Shown piece by piece: positions 7,350-13,326 of a stretch of 13,326 bases of DNA. The stretch is from Oscillospiraceae bacterium (GTDB taxonomy: Bacteria; Bacillota; Clostridia; Oscillospirales; Ruminococcaceae). The stretch is from the NCBI GenBank assembly GCA_029062865.1, contig JAIDPG010000039.1:1-13326 (forward strand). Reading direction: 5' to 3'. Both the position numbers and the translations under genes were made by a program. How positions within the stretch are numbered: the first letter of the stretch is position 1; each line of letters starts with the position of its first letter. The notes under the pieces were generated by a model that saw nothing but the letters and a program-made list of their open reading frames with translations, searched no databases and was not told where the DNA came from.

Positions 7350-7386
7350 TAATAAAAAATTATCCCCGCCAAAACGGCGGGGATAA
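7350..7386 (-). terminator. Intrinsic terminator of the chemoreceptor gene
   Basis: On the minus strand an 11-bp stem (7386-7376 pairing with 7370-7360, core CCCCGCC/GGCGGGG) with a 5-base loop is followed by TTTTTTATT. It starts 10 bases after the chemoreceptor stop codon and separates that gene from the aro operon promoter. Confidence 0.93.
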
Positions 7387-7395
7387 GATATATTA

Positions 7396-9381
7396 TTAGT
7401 GCTTTTTCTTGAGAATGAATTTGCTTGTGAGGTTCTGGAGCTCTGCCGCCTGACCGTTGAGCTCCTCGCTGGAAGCTGCGGACTGCTCTGCGGTTGCAGC
7501 GTTTGTCTGTACAACGGAGCTGATCTGATCTACGCCGACGTTTACCTGCTCGATCATCGAAGCCTGCTCCTTAGAAGCCGCGGAGATCTCGTCAATGAGC
7601 TTGACTGTCTGGTTTGTAACCTCAACGGAAGCGCTGAGTGCCTCTGCGGTCTCATTAGCAATCTCGGAGCCGCTTTCAACAGCCTCAATGCTCTGCTGGA
7701 TAAGCTCGGTGGTGCTCTGCGCAGCCTCCGCGCTCTTGGAAGCAAGGTTGCGAACCTCGTCCGCAACTACCGCGAAGCCCTTACCGGAAGCGCCTGCTCT
7801 CGCCGCCTCGATAGCCGCGTTAAGCGCGAGAATGTTGGTCTGGAACGAGATGTCCTCGATCGTCTTGATGATGTTGCTGATCTCGTTGGACTTCTCGGAG
7901 ATGTTGTTCATTGCCACGATCATATCCTGCATGTGCTCGTTGGACTGATCGATCTTCTTGCCGGCAAGCGCAGCCTTCTGGTTAGCGTCAGCCGCGTTTG
8001 TAGCGTTCAAAGCTACCTTATCGTTAAGGGTTGCGATAATGCTTGCGAGCTCTTCAATGGAGGAAGCCTGCTCGGTAGTACCCGAAGCGAGGGAAGTAGC
8101 GCCGTCGGAGATCTGGGTCGCGCCCTGATTTACCTGCGAAGCCGCAATGTCGATCTGCTCCATCGTCTCGCTGAGCTGGTCGGTGATGTTGTTCAAAGCG
8201 TCGATGATGTGCTCGAAGTCGCCTCTGAATTCGATGCGCTGGTGAACATCGAAGTTACCCGCCGCAATCTCCTTCGCAATTCTCGAGATCTCACCAACGT
8301 AGCTGTTAAGCGAAGCGATCGTGCCGTTGATAGCAACCGCGAGCTGTCCGGTCTCGTCCTTCGCGATGTGGTCGATAGTTACGTTCAGCTTGCCGTCGGC
8401 AACAGCCTTCATAACGGTAAGTGTCTTTTTGATCGGGTTTACAATGGAGTTCGCCAACGCGATGCAGATGCAAGTCGCAACAATCACGAGAACTACCGCG
8501 ATACCTGCGATAATGAAGATGCAATTATACGTTTCGTCAAGCCACTCGCTTACCTCGGTGGTGATGATGAGCGTCCAGTCGGTGCCGTCGAGCTGCGTAA
8601 ACACGCCGAACTTTTTGGTACCATACATCTTGTACTCTTTAAAGATTACCTCATCGGAGATCTTGAAGTGATCGAGAGCCTCTTTCTGAAGGCTCGCAGC
8701 CACTTGCGTGTCCGGTGTGGGATTCATAATATAGTTTGTCTGGTTAGCGACATAAGAATCAAAGTCAAGGTGACCGATATATGTACCCTCACCGTCAATA
8801 ACGTAAGAGATACCGGTATCGCCAACCTTGAGGTTGCCCATAAGATTCGAGATGTAGTCGCCGGGGAGCGCGAGGTAAACAGCACCGACAACAGCGCCTT
8901 CGTCCATACCGCCCTCTCTTATGGGAGCCATTACGTACATTCTCCATTCGCCGTTAGTCTGCGAAGGAACGGTAATGAACGACTCACCGCCTATAACACG
9001 TGCGTAGTACGGGCTCTGCTTAAAGTCCGAGCTCTCGTTTGAAGCATTGTGCGTAAAACCATCCTTGTCAATAAAGCCGTAATCTACGGCCTCGTATTGA
9101 TGAGCTCTGCTCGCAAGAACGGTAAGTTTGTCCTCGGTTGTGGAAGTGCCGTCTGAAAATCTGTAATCCAATCCAAGCTCCGTCACAATCGACTTCGTGA
9201 TATTCAATCTGTTTGAGAAACGGCCGTCTGCCTGCCGCGCGATCTCGGACATCGTTTGTCTGAGCGTATCGACCGAGCTTGTATAGCTCAAAACGCCGCT
9301 GACAACGCCTATCGCGATAACGCCGCTCAAAATCGTGATCAAGATCCTGACAAGAATCTTGGCCTTCAGAGTGTGTAACAT
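7396..9381 (-). CDS. Methyl-accepting chemotaxis protein with dCache-type sensor
   Basis: A transmembrane chemoreceptor that passes ligand binding to CheA/CheW. With the start at 9381 it has 661 residues: TM1 about 10-33; an extracellular region about 35-285 of dCache type (GFIDKDG, GEWRMYVMAPI and GDTGISYVIDGEGTYIGHL are typical); TM2 about 287-309; HAMP about 310-362; then a long methyl-accepting coiled coil whose tip carries NILALNAAIEAARAG (about 514-528) and FAVVADEVRNLA. There is no C-terminal CheR-docking pentapeptide; the end is KKKH. The frame stays open to an ATG at 9525, but the promoter at 9461-9489 lies inside that extension. The ATG at 9381 has AAAAGGGG at 9392-9399. A start at 9402 is less likely. 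Ligand unknown. Single-gene transcript with its own promoter and terminator. Confidence 0.95.
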   Translation of the reverse strand: MLHTLKAKILVRILITILSGVIAIGVVSGVLSYTSSVDTLRQTMSEIARQADGRFSNRLNITKSIVTELGLDYRFSDGTSTTEDKLTVLASRAHQYEAVDYGFIDKDGFTHNASNESSDFKQSPYYARVIGGESFITVPSQTNGEWRMYVMAPIREGGMDEGAVVGAVYLALPGDYISNLMGNLKVGDTGISYVIDGEGTYIGHLDFDSYVANQTNYIMNPTPDTQVAASLQKEALDHFKISDEVIFKEYKMYGTKKFGVFTQLDGTDWTLIITTEVSEWLDETYNCIFIIAGIAVVLVIVATCICIALANSIVNPIKKTLTVMKAVADGKLNVTIDHIAKDETGQLAVAINGTIASLNSYVGEISRIAKEIAAGNFDVHQRIEFRGDFEHIIDALNNITDQLSETMEQIDIAASQVNQGATQISDGATSLASGTTEQASSIEELASIIATLNDKVALNATNAADANQKAALAGKKIDQSNEHMQDMIVAMNNISEKSNEISNIIKTIEDISFQTNILALNAAIEAARAGASGKGFAVVADEVRNLASKSAEAAQSTTELIQQSIEAVESGSEIANETAEALSASVEVTNQTVKLIDEISAASKEQASMIEQVNVGVDQISSVVQTNAATAEQSAASSEELNGQAAELQNLTSKFILKKKH

Positions 9382-9414
9382 TAGTATTAAACCCCTTTTC
9401 ATTCTTCCGAAATT

Positions 9415-9726
9415 TGCACATATTGCACATAATATATAAACGCCCATAGTGCATACATAAATTATACCACAATATACACAAATCGTCAAGATATTTTTGC
9501 ACAAATTATATGTACAATAACGCACAAAATTTATTTAAATTTTATACAAAATGCACAATGTGTGCTAAAAATTAGCGGTTCAAACCAGAATTTTCAAGCT
9601 TTTTGGGATTATATTTCATATTCGGTATTTAAACACACAAGGCTTGAAAATATGCCCGTTTTCAGTGAGCGAAACGTAGCTTCTGAATATTTTCGATAAT
9701 CGAACGCTACCTAGCATTATTGTGCA
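9415..9726. repeat. Cluster of TGCACA motifs around the chemoreceptor promoter
   Basis: Exact TGCACA occurs at 9415-9420, 9424-9429, 9498-9503 and 9552-9557, and in the opposite orientation at 9721-9726. Near matches lie at 9449-9454 and 9521-9526. The first two form a 9-base direct repeat (TATGTGCAA twice on the minus strand) in the leader. The copy at 9498 lies just upstream of the -35 box, and the one at 9552 is part of GCACA-ATG-TGTGC. The arrangement looks like operator sites, but the binding protein is unknown. Confidence 0.5.
9461..9489 (-). promoter_or_regulatory. Sigma-A-type promoter of the chemoreceptor gene
   Basis: On the minus strand TTGACG (9484-9489) and the perfect TATAAT (9461-9466) are 17 bases apart. 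The expected transcript starts near 9454, with a leader of about 72 bases. It shows that the longer reading frame starting at 9525 is not the translated form. Confidence 0.87.
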
Positions 9727-9745
9727 AAATTAACAAAAATCATAA
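9490..9745. other. Gene-free, AT-rich spacer with inverted repeats
   Basis: No coding frame is supported between the chemoreceptor promoter and the recombinase stop. Besides the TGCACA motifs it holds a 10-bp inverted repeat (ATTTTCAAGC 9590-9599, GCTTGAAAAT 9642-9651) and a compact nested structure: GTAGC at 9676-9680 with GCTAC at 9706-9710, enclosing TTCGAT-A-ATCGAA at 9692-9704. No U-rich terminator is evident for the recombinase gene. The nested structure could be a protein-binding or recombination site. Confidence 0.5.
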
Positions 9746-10813
9746 TTACGCGTCATTATCGGAATTGTCGGCTTTTTTTGGCTTGACTCTGGCGAGCGGA
9801 TTGTTCTTCATAGCGTTTTCCATTTGCGAGTTTGATACGTGAGTGTAAATCTGCGTTGTGTTGAGATTTTCGTGCCCGAGAACGTCCTTCAGAACGCGGA
9901 CGTCCACGCCGTTCTGATACATCAAAGTCGCGGCTGAATGGCGGAGCTTGTGAACCGAAAACCCCATATTATCAAGCCCGCAGCTCTTGAAGCATTCGTC
10001 GACGATCTGCTGAACGCGGCGGTTTGATATTCGCGTGCGGCGGCTGCTGATAAACAGCGCGTCGGTCTTAGCGGACATATCGCGTCGGCCCGCCGCGGCG
10101 CGGATATCCGGGTCGGTTTCGTCGGGCGCGACGTATTCGATAAAGGCTGCAACGCACGCATCGTTGAGGTACACAATGCGCTCTTTATTGCCCTTGCCGA
10201 GGACCTTTAAGCTGTAAATTTCTGCGCCGTCGGAGCCCGTGGTTTTGCGAATATCTTTAATATTGATACCCACAAGCTCGCTCAGACGCATTCCGCAGTT
10301 AAGAAAGAACACGACGATGCAGTAATCGCGCTTTTGATCTGACGTGTCTATGTGCGAGAGCATCTCCAGCGCCTGCTCAAGCGTCAAAAACTTCGGGAGC
10401 GCGGGCTTCGGTGACGGCAGCTCGAGATTAGCCATGGGGCTAACGTCAAACAGGTGCTTGTTGTTCGTCAGAAACTTATAGAATTGCCTCATCGTAACGC
10501 CCTTGCGGTATCGTGCCTTTTGCTCGTTTTTGCGCACGTCCTTTATATAAATGAGGAACTGCTGTGCGGTATCAAGTCCGACGGAGCAAATGTCCTCGTC
10601 CGTAATATCGGAGATGTCGATTTTAGAAAACGCGTCGGGATTACTGTCAGCGCGTCCGTTATGGATCTTGTAAAATCGAAAAAACGTCCGCAGGTCTGTA
10701 TAATAATTTTTAACGGTAAGCTCCGAGCGCCCCTTGACGATCTGCTCGTAGAAAATAAAGTCCCGAATAAGCCCGGGCGCGCCGTCGTATTTGTTGGTTG
10801 TTGTGTTAGCCAT
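9746..10813 (-). CDS. Tyrosine recombinase (XerC/XerD-like)
   Basis: A site-specific DNA recombinase of 355 residues. The N-terminal SAM-like core-binding domain (about 14-125) contains RSELTVKNYYTDLRTFFRF and a helix pair before SPMANLELP. The catalytic domain (about 140-330) carries the whole active set: R176 in GMRLSEL, K207 in LGKGNKER, H288 and R291 in HKLRHSAA, H314 in LGHENL, and the nucleophile Y323 in TQIYTHVS. The tail after Y323 is short and basic-acidic. A somewhat long insertion at about 228-252 precedes the final strands. The ATG at 10813 follows AAAGGAGG. No phage or transposon genes are near, so it may be a chromosomal Xer rather than a mobile-element integrase. A 13-bp inverted repeat lies about 30 bases upstream of its start. 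Confidence 0.93.
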   Translation of the reverse strand: MANTTTNKYDGAPGLIRDFIFYEQIVKGRSELTVKNYYTDLRTFFRFYKIHNGRADSNPDAFSKIDISDITDEDICSVGLDTAQQFLIYIKDVRKNEQKARYRKGVTMRQFYKFLTNNKHLFDVSPMANLELPSPKPALPKFLTLEQALEMLSHIDTSDQKRDYCIVVFFLNCGMRLSELVGINIKDIRKTTGSDGAEIYSLKVLGKGNKERIVYLNDACVAAFIEYVAPDETDPDIRAAAGRRDMSAKTDALFISSRRTRISNRRVQQIVDECFKSCGLDNMGFSVHKLRHSAATLMYQNGVDVRVLKDVLGHENLNTTQIYTHVSNSQMENAMKNNPLARVKPKKADNSDNDA

Positions 10814-10844
10814 AATGTTATGATCCTCCTTTTTGCCTCTATCG

Positions 10845-10874
10845 AATTGCGTAAAATTTCCATTTTACGCAATT
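10845..10874. repeat. Perfect 13-bp inverted repeat upstream of the recombinase gene
   Basis: AATTGCGTAAAAT (10845-10857) and ATTTTACGCAATT (10862-10874) are exact reverse complements with a four-base centre TTCC. The repeat ends 12 bases upstream of the recombinase ribosome binding site. It could be an Xer-type core site, an operator for autoregulation, or an mRNA leader hairpin. It lacks a directly following U-run in either direction, so it is not an obvious terminator. A diverged copy of the right arm (11 of 13 bases) lies at 11068-11080. Confidence 0.8.
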
Positions 10875-11025
10875 TCTGCAATTTTTATAGTGGTGTTGTC
10901 TGTCCGATGTTTGTCCGCTGTATGGCTCTGAACCGCCCCGCCGTACATCACCCTGTTAATTCCACAAGGAAAATTGACTATTTTGTTATCAAACTCTTTT
11001 GCTGTCCTTGTTTTTATACATAGAA

Positions 11026-11054
11026 TTTGTAACTTTTGTTTTGAGTATTGTCAA
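11026..11054 (-). promoter_or_regulatory. Possible promoter of the recombinase gene
   Basis: On the minus strand a perfect TTGACA (11049-11054) is 17 bases from TACAAA (11026-11031), a 4-of-6 match to the -10 consensus. Transcription would start near 11019, leaving a leader of about 200 bases that includes the inverted repeat. It is the best minus-strand candidate I found, but not a strong one. Confidence 0.4.
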
Positions 11055-11337
11055 ATCAACACAAACCATTTTACAGAATTGCACTATAATCCATTCCTCA
11101 CCAAAGTTGGTAAGAAATCATATCCTTGCCACCGGATTTAGCCTAGTAAATTTCGCGAAACTTGCTATATTATACGCAATCTATATCCAACGCTTCCGCA
11201 TAAATCCGATTATAATCAGTATACACTAATTTTAGAAAAATGTCAAGAGAATTTTTCGGAGAACGGATAAATTTCACTCGAAAATACGAATCTGCAATTT
11301 TAAAAAACCAACATATATAAAAAATGTTGAAAAACTG

Positions 11338-11366
11338 TTGAATTTTTGGGAAATATGTGGTATTAT
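11338..11366 (+). promoter_or_regulatory. Sigma-A-type promoter of the histone-tail/SCP2-like gene
   Basis: TTGAAT (11338-11343) and TATTAT (11361-11366) have a 17-base spacer and near-consensus boxes. Transcription from about 11373 gives an unusually long leader of about 174 bases, containing a small hairpin CCGAT-TGTT-ATCGG (about 11424-11437). The CAACAT/ATGTTG inverted repeat just upstream could be an operator. Confidence 0.82.
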
Positions 11367-11546
11367 ATATTTAGAGAGTTTCGCGGCGGCAAATTTGACC
11401 GGGGCTTTTGGTTGTTTAATCAGCCGATTGTTATCGGAAGACGTGTTCGTTTTCCTTGATATTCGTAGATTATCAGACCACGCTCCGACCGCTTTATCGA
11501 CCGCGTTCGCTCAATTGTATTTGTGAAAGCTTGAAAGGATCACATT

Positions 11547-12104
11547 ATGAAAGAAACAGAAAAGAAATCAACCGCTGCAAAGCCCACGGCTGCTAAGTCC
11601 ACCACTAAACCCGCGGCTAAGAAAGCCGCTCCCAAGACTGCCGCTAAACCCGCGGCAAAGAAGGCTGCTTCTAAGACCGCTGCTAAGCCCGCGGCAAAGA
11701 AAACCACAAAGACTGCGGCAAAGAAGCCCGCTGCAAAGAAGGCTCCCGCTAAGAAGGCTGTTAAGAAGGCAAAGCCCATTACTGTGGATAATATCTGCAA
11801 GCTCGTTGAGAAGAAGATCGTTAAGTCCAAGGCTGCGGCTGTCAAGACCGATGTTGCGGTTGACATCGAGGTGTGGGGCTTTGAAGACGGCTCCAATCAG
11901 AAAATGTACATCGAAATCAAGGGCGGCAAGGCAACAGTTATGCCCCACTCCTATGACGCAAAGGATTTCAGAGTGTCGCTGAGCTTCGCAAACGCTATGG
12001 CGTTCGCAAACGGCAAGCTTACCCTCGCGAAGCTGCTTGAATCCAAGGACTTCTACGCGGAGGGCAATATTGTTTCCGCGGCGCTTCTTGCTTCGATTTT
12101 CTAG
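11547..12104 (+). CDS. Histone H1-like Lys/Ala-rich tail fused to an SCP2-like domain
   Basis: A 185-residue protein of two parts. Residues 1-77 are low-complexity and very basic (26 lysines, with Ala, Pro and Thr). They contain near-repeats starting KPAAKKAAPKTAA at 21, 34 and 47, like the DNA-binding tails of eukaryotic H1 and bacterial H1-like proteins. Residues 78-185 look like a compact SCP2-type (sterol carrier protein 2) lipid-binding fold: a first helix (VDNICKLVEKKI), a strand VAVDIEVWGF, then YIEIKGGKATVMP, a DAKDFRVSLSF strand, the helix NAMAFANGKLTLAKLL, and a final DFYAEGNIVSAALLASI. The order and the 'K-GK...GKL...GN' pattern match SCP2 small proteins, though no search was run. 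The ATG follows GAAAGGATCAC. It stands alone between its promoter and a hairpin. It may bind nucleic acid through the tail; the SCP2-like ligand is unknown. Confidence 0.85.
   Translation: MKETEKKSTAAKPTAAKSTTKPAAKKAAPKTAAKPAAKKAASKTAAKPAAKKTTKTAAKKPAAKKAPAKKAVKKAKPITVDNICKLVEKKIVKSKAAAVKTDVAVDIEVWGFEDGSNQKMYIEIKGGKATVMPHSYDAKDFRVSLSFANAMAFANGKLTLAKLLESKDFYAEGNIVSAALLASIF
11607..11720 (+). repeat. In-frame tandem repeat coding the basic tail
   Basis: Three consecutive units of 39, 39 and 36 bases (11607-11645, 11646-11684, 11685-11720) each begin AARCCCGCGGCWAAG and encode KPAAKK plus a variable end (AAPKTAA, AASKTAA, TTKTAA). The unit structure suggests the tail length could change by slippage or recombination without breaking the frame. 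Confidence 0.85.
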
Positions 12105-12139
12105 TCCCGCATAGAATTACCGGAAAATTCCATATTTTT

Positions 12140-12165
12140 AAGCCCTCGGTTTACCGCGAGGGCTT
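12140..12165 (+). terminator. Probable terminator after the SCP2-like gene
   Basis: A 9-bp stem AAGCCCTCG/CGAGGGCTT (12140-12148, 12157-12165) with an 8-base loop lies 36 bases after the stop codon. The run following it on the plus strand, GATTGGG, is poor in T, so termination efficiency is uncertain. Confidence 0.55.
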
Positions 12166-12269
12166 GATTGGGTTACGGCATTTTAATTAAATATTGATAT
12201 TTTTCATTTTTTGTAAACAATTAACAATTTTTAATTCGATAAAATCAAAAAATACAAGGTTTTTATTGT

Positions 12270-12287
12270 TTAAATTGCACAATTTAA
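12270..12287. promoter_or_regulatory. 18-bp palindrome, candidate operator
   Basis: TTAAATTG and CAATTTAA are exact reverse complements around a CA centre. The centre lies about 71 bases upstream of the predicted transcription start, a usual place for an activator of the CRP/FNR type. It also contains TGCACA, the hexamer clustered at the chemoreceptor promoter. AT-rich sequence makes chance palindromes easier. Confidence 0.45.
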
Positions 12288-12314
12288 CCCGCGAAATGTT
12301 GTAAAAAAAGTCGC

Positions 12315-12343
12315 TTGATTTAATTGCAAAAAATCTGTATAAT
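12315..12343 (+). promoter_or_regulatory. Sigma-A-type promoter of the hydrogenase-like gene
   Basis: TTGATT (12315-12320) and the perfect TATAAT (12338-12343) are 17 bases apart. Expected start near 12350, with a leader of about 119 bases. Confidence 0.87.
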
Positions 12344-12468
12344 ATATATGGGACTATGGATTGTTTTTTTGATCCTGTTTTTAATTTGCGCGCAGACCCT
12401 ATCAAATGTATGATTACATAAGGGCTAGCCGCATTTTTAATCCAAAGTTATTCGGAGGTTAATTAACT

Positions 12469-13326
12469 ATGGTTCACGTTCGCGAAGATAAATGCATAGG
12501 GTGCAACTCTTGTATCCGCTCCTGCCCTATCCCAAGCGCAAACACGTCGCACGATGATATCGTTACGGTAAATAACGATGACTGTATCCAGTGCGGTGAA
12601 TGTGTGAAGGTTTGCCCGCACGGCGCGAGATATTACGACGACGATCTTGATAAGGTTCTCGACCTTATCAAATCAAGCAATGTTTCGTTTGTTGTCGCGC
12701 CCGCTATCAAATCGTCTATGGACGGCGAGTGGAGACATGTTTTGCAGTGGTTTAAGGACCTTGGCGTTAAGGATATATACGACGGTGCGTTCGGCGCGGA
12801 TATTTGTACATATATGCATATCGAATATCTTAAACAGCACCCGGACAGTAAGCTTATTTCGCAGCCTTGTGCCGCTATTGTAAACTATGCCGAAAAGCAT
12901 AAGCCGCAGCTTATTCCGTCGCTCTCCCCCGTTCATTCTCCCTTGCTCTGCGCGGGAATTTACGTTAGAAAATATCTTGGCAACAAGGATATTCTTGTGG
13001 GACTTACGCCCTGCCTCGCGAAATCGGACGAGTTCCACAACACCAACATTTTCGCTTTTAACGTTACGTTTAAGAGCATTATGCAGTATTTCAGACAGAA
13101 CAATGTTATTCTGTCACACGGACGCAGCCCGTTTGAGTTCTCGGCTTCCCGCGGATTTGACGGCGCGTTTTATCCGAACCCGGGCGGCTTGAAGGAATGT
13201 CTGCGCGCGTATAACCCCGACCTTACCGTAACCACCTCCGAGGGTTCGGGCAAGGTTTACGACGACCTTAACAAGTATCTTGAAACAGACAGGTTCCACC
13301 TCCCCGACGTGTTCGATGTACTCAAC
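12469..13326 (+). CDS. [FeFe]-hydrogenase-like protein with 2x[4Fe-4S] ferredoxin domain, sensory type (3' end missing)
   Basis: The frame opens at ATG 12469, behind GGAGG (12454-12458), and is still open at the window end (286 codons). Residues 1-52 form a bacterial ferredoxin domain with two cluster motifs: CIGCNSCIRSCP (C9, C12, C15, C19) and CIQCGECVKVCP (C39, C42, C45, C49). From about residue 70 follows an H-cluster-domain-like region: FGADICTYM, then SQPCAAIVNY (C134) at the place of the L1 motif, PVHSP, and TPCLAKSDE (C182, K185, E188) at the L2 motif. In catalytic enzymes L1 reads TSCCP, whose first Cys carries protons; here Pro takes its place. This is a mark of the putative sensory [FeFe]-hydrogenases (groups C/D), which often continue into a PAS or signalling domain. 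The L3 motif and any output domain lie beyond the window. Cytoplasmic; no signal peptide. Confidence 0.88.
   Translation, partial: MVHVREDKCIGCNSCIRSCPIPSANTSHDDIVTVNNDDCIQCGECVKVCPHGARYYDDDLDKVLDLIKSSNVSFVVAPAIKSSMDGEWRHVLQWFKDLGVKDIYDGAFGADICTYMHIEYLKQHPDSKLISQPCAAIVNYAEKHKPQLIPSLSPVHSPLLCAGIYVRKYLGNKDILVGLTPCLAKSDEFHNTNIFAFNVTFKSIMQYFRQNNVILSHGRSPFEFSASRGFDGAFYPNPGGLKECLRAYNPDLTVTTSEGSGKVYDDLNKYLETDRFHLPDVFDVLN

Larger units (their letters stand above)
10814..11546. other. 733-base gene-free region between recombinase and SCP2-like gene
   Basis: The stretch is AT-rich with many stops. It holds the inverted repeat at 10845-10874, its diverged half copy at 11068-11080, an exact 11-base repeat TCTGCAATTTT (10875-10885 and 11291-11301), the 10-base palindrome GATTATAATC (11208-11217), the CAACAT/ATGTTG inverted repeat (11309-11314, 11324-11329) next to the plus-strand promoter, and the long leader of the SCP2-like gene. 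Short open frames here lack ribosome binding sites. No tRNA or known structured RNA was recognised. Confidence 0.6.
12105..12468. other. 364-base gene-free region upstream of the hydrogenase-like gene
   Basis: Very AT-rich. Contents in order: the hairpin at 12140-12165; a weak Rex-like sequence TTTGTAA-ACAA-TTAACAA (12210-12227), 12 of 14 half-site bases by my recollection of the clostridial Rex consensus; the palindrome at 12270-12287; the promoter at 12315-12343; and a leader of about 119 bases with possible pairing of CCCT with AGGG around TGTA-TGAT-TACA (about 12397-12423). No coding frame or recognised riboswitch. Confidence 0.55.

Noticed and set aside
7399..9042. 547-codon plus-strand open frame
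   Set aside because: It lies wholly antisense to the clearly homologous chemoreceptor, has composition typical of a mirror frame and no family motifs.
10845..10874. Inverted repeat as an intrinsic terminator
   Set aside because: The arms are AT-rich, no U-run follows directly, and it would stop the recombinase transcript just before its own start.
10999..11229. 76-codon plus-strand frame in the long spacer
   Set aside because: No ribosome binding site, no recognisable motifs and AT-driven composition; it overlaps the candidate minus-strand promoter.
11338..11526. 62-codon plus-strand frame before the SCP2-like gene
   Set aside because: It begins with TTG inside the -35 box, upstream of the predicted transcription start, and has no ribosome binding site.
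12350..12468. Known riboswitch in the hydrogenase-like leader
   Set aside because: Only weak local pairing is visible and no conserved core of a known riboswitch class was recognised.
1..13326. CRISPR array, tRNA or rRNA genes, insertion sequence ends
   Set aside because: No regularly spaced repeats, cloverleaf, rRNA signatures or transposase with terminal repeats were seen; the only recombinase has no mobile-element neighbours.

Overview
This window looks like a contig end from a Clostridia-class Bacillota, probably of the Oscillospirales/Ruminococcaceae type. The reasons are the mixed base composition (about 60% GC in aroA, very AT-rich spacers), strong Shine-Dalgarno sites, near-consensus sigma-A promoters with 17-base spacers, a DUF4364 gene, a clostridial IscS/IscU pair and an [FeFe]-hydrogenase-like sensor protein. 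The organism is inferred, not shown. The first 28 bases match the Nextera transposase adapter at 26 of 28 positions, so they are very probably library sequence and not genome.

Layout: (1) 59-1667, plus strand: cysteine desulfurase (nifS/iscS type) overlapping iscU. The desulfurase frame is broken by a single in-frame TAG at codon 126. A bidirectional terminator (1675-1710) separates this pair from (2) 7282-1709, minus strand: one tight operon, aroB-aroA-GNAT acetyltransferase-157-aa acidic protein-aroC-DUF4364-tandem-duplicated 244-aa protein. It has a clear promoter in front of aroB and junctions that overlap or lie within 9 bases. Three shikimate-pathway enzymes (3-dehydroquinate synthase, EPSP synthase, chorismate synthase) supply chorismate; the four other genes have no obvious pathway link. 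(3) 9381-7396, minus: a dCache-type methyl-accepting chemotaxis protein with its own promoter and terminator. The promoter region carries a cluster of TGCACA motifs. (4) 10813-9746, minus: a complete Xer-like tyrosine recombinase, with a perfect 13-bp inverted repeat just upstream of its ribosome binding site. (5) 10814-11546: 733 bases without a gene, holding promoters and short repeats. (6) 11547-12104, plus: a small basic protein that joins a histone H1-like Lys/Ala/Pro tail to a C-terminal domain resembling SCP2 (sterol carrier protein 2). (7) 12469 to the window end, plus: the N-terminal 286 residues of a protein with two [4Fe-4S] ferredoxin motifs and an [FeFe]-hydrogenase H-cluster domain of the sensory type, behind a strong promoter and an 18-bp palindrome.

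The most unusual items are the histone-tail/SCP2-like fusion, the duplicated unrecognised protein at the end of the aro operon, the inverted repeat (with a third, diverged arm copy) beside the recombinase, and the TAG in the desulfurase. The TAG could be an assembly error, given the adapter at the contig end.
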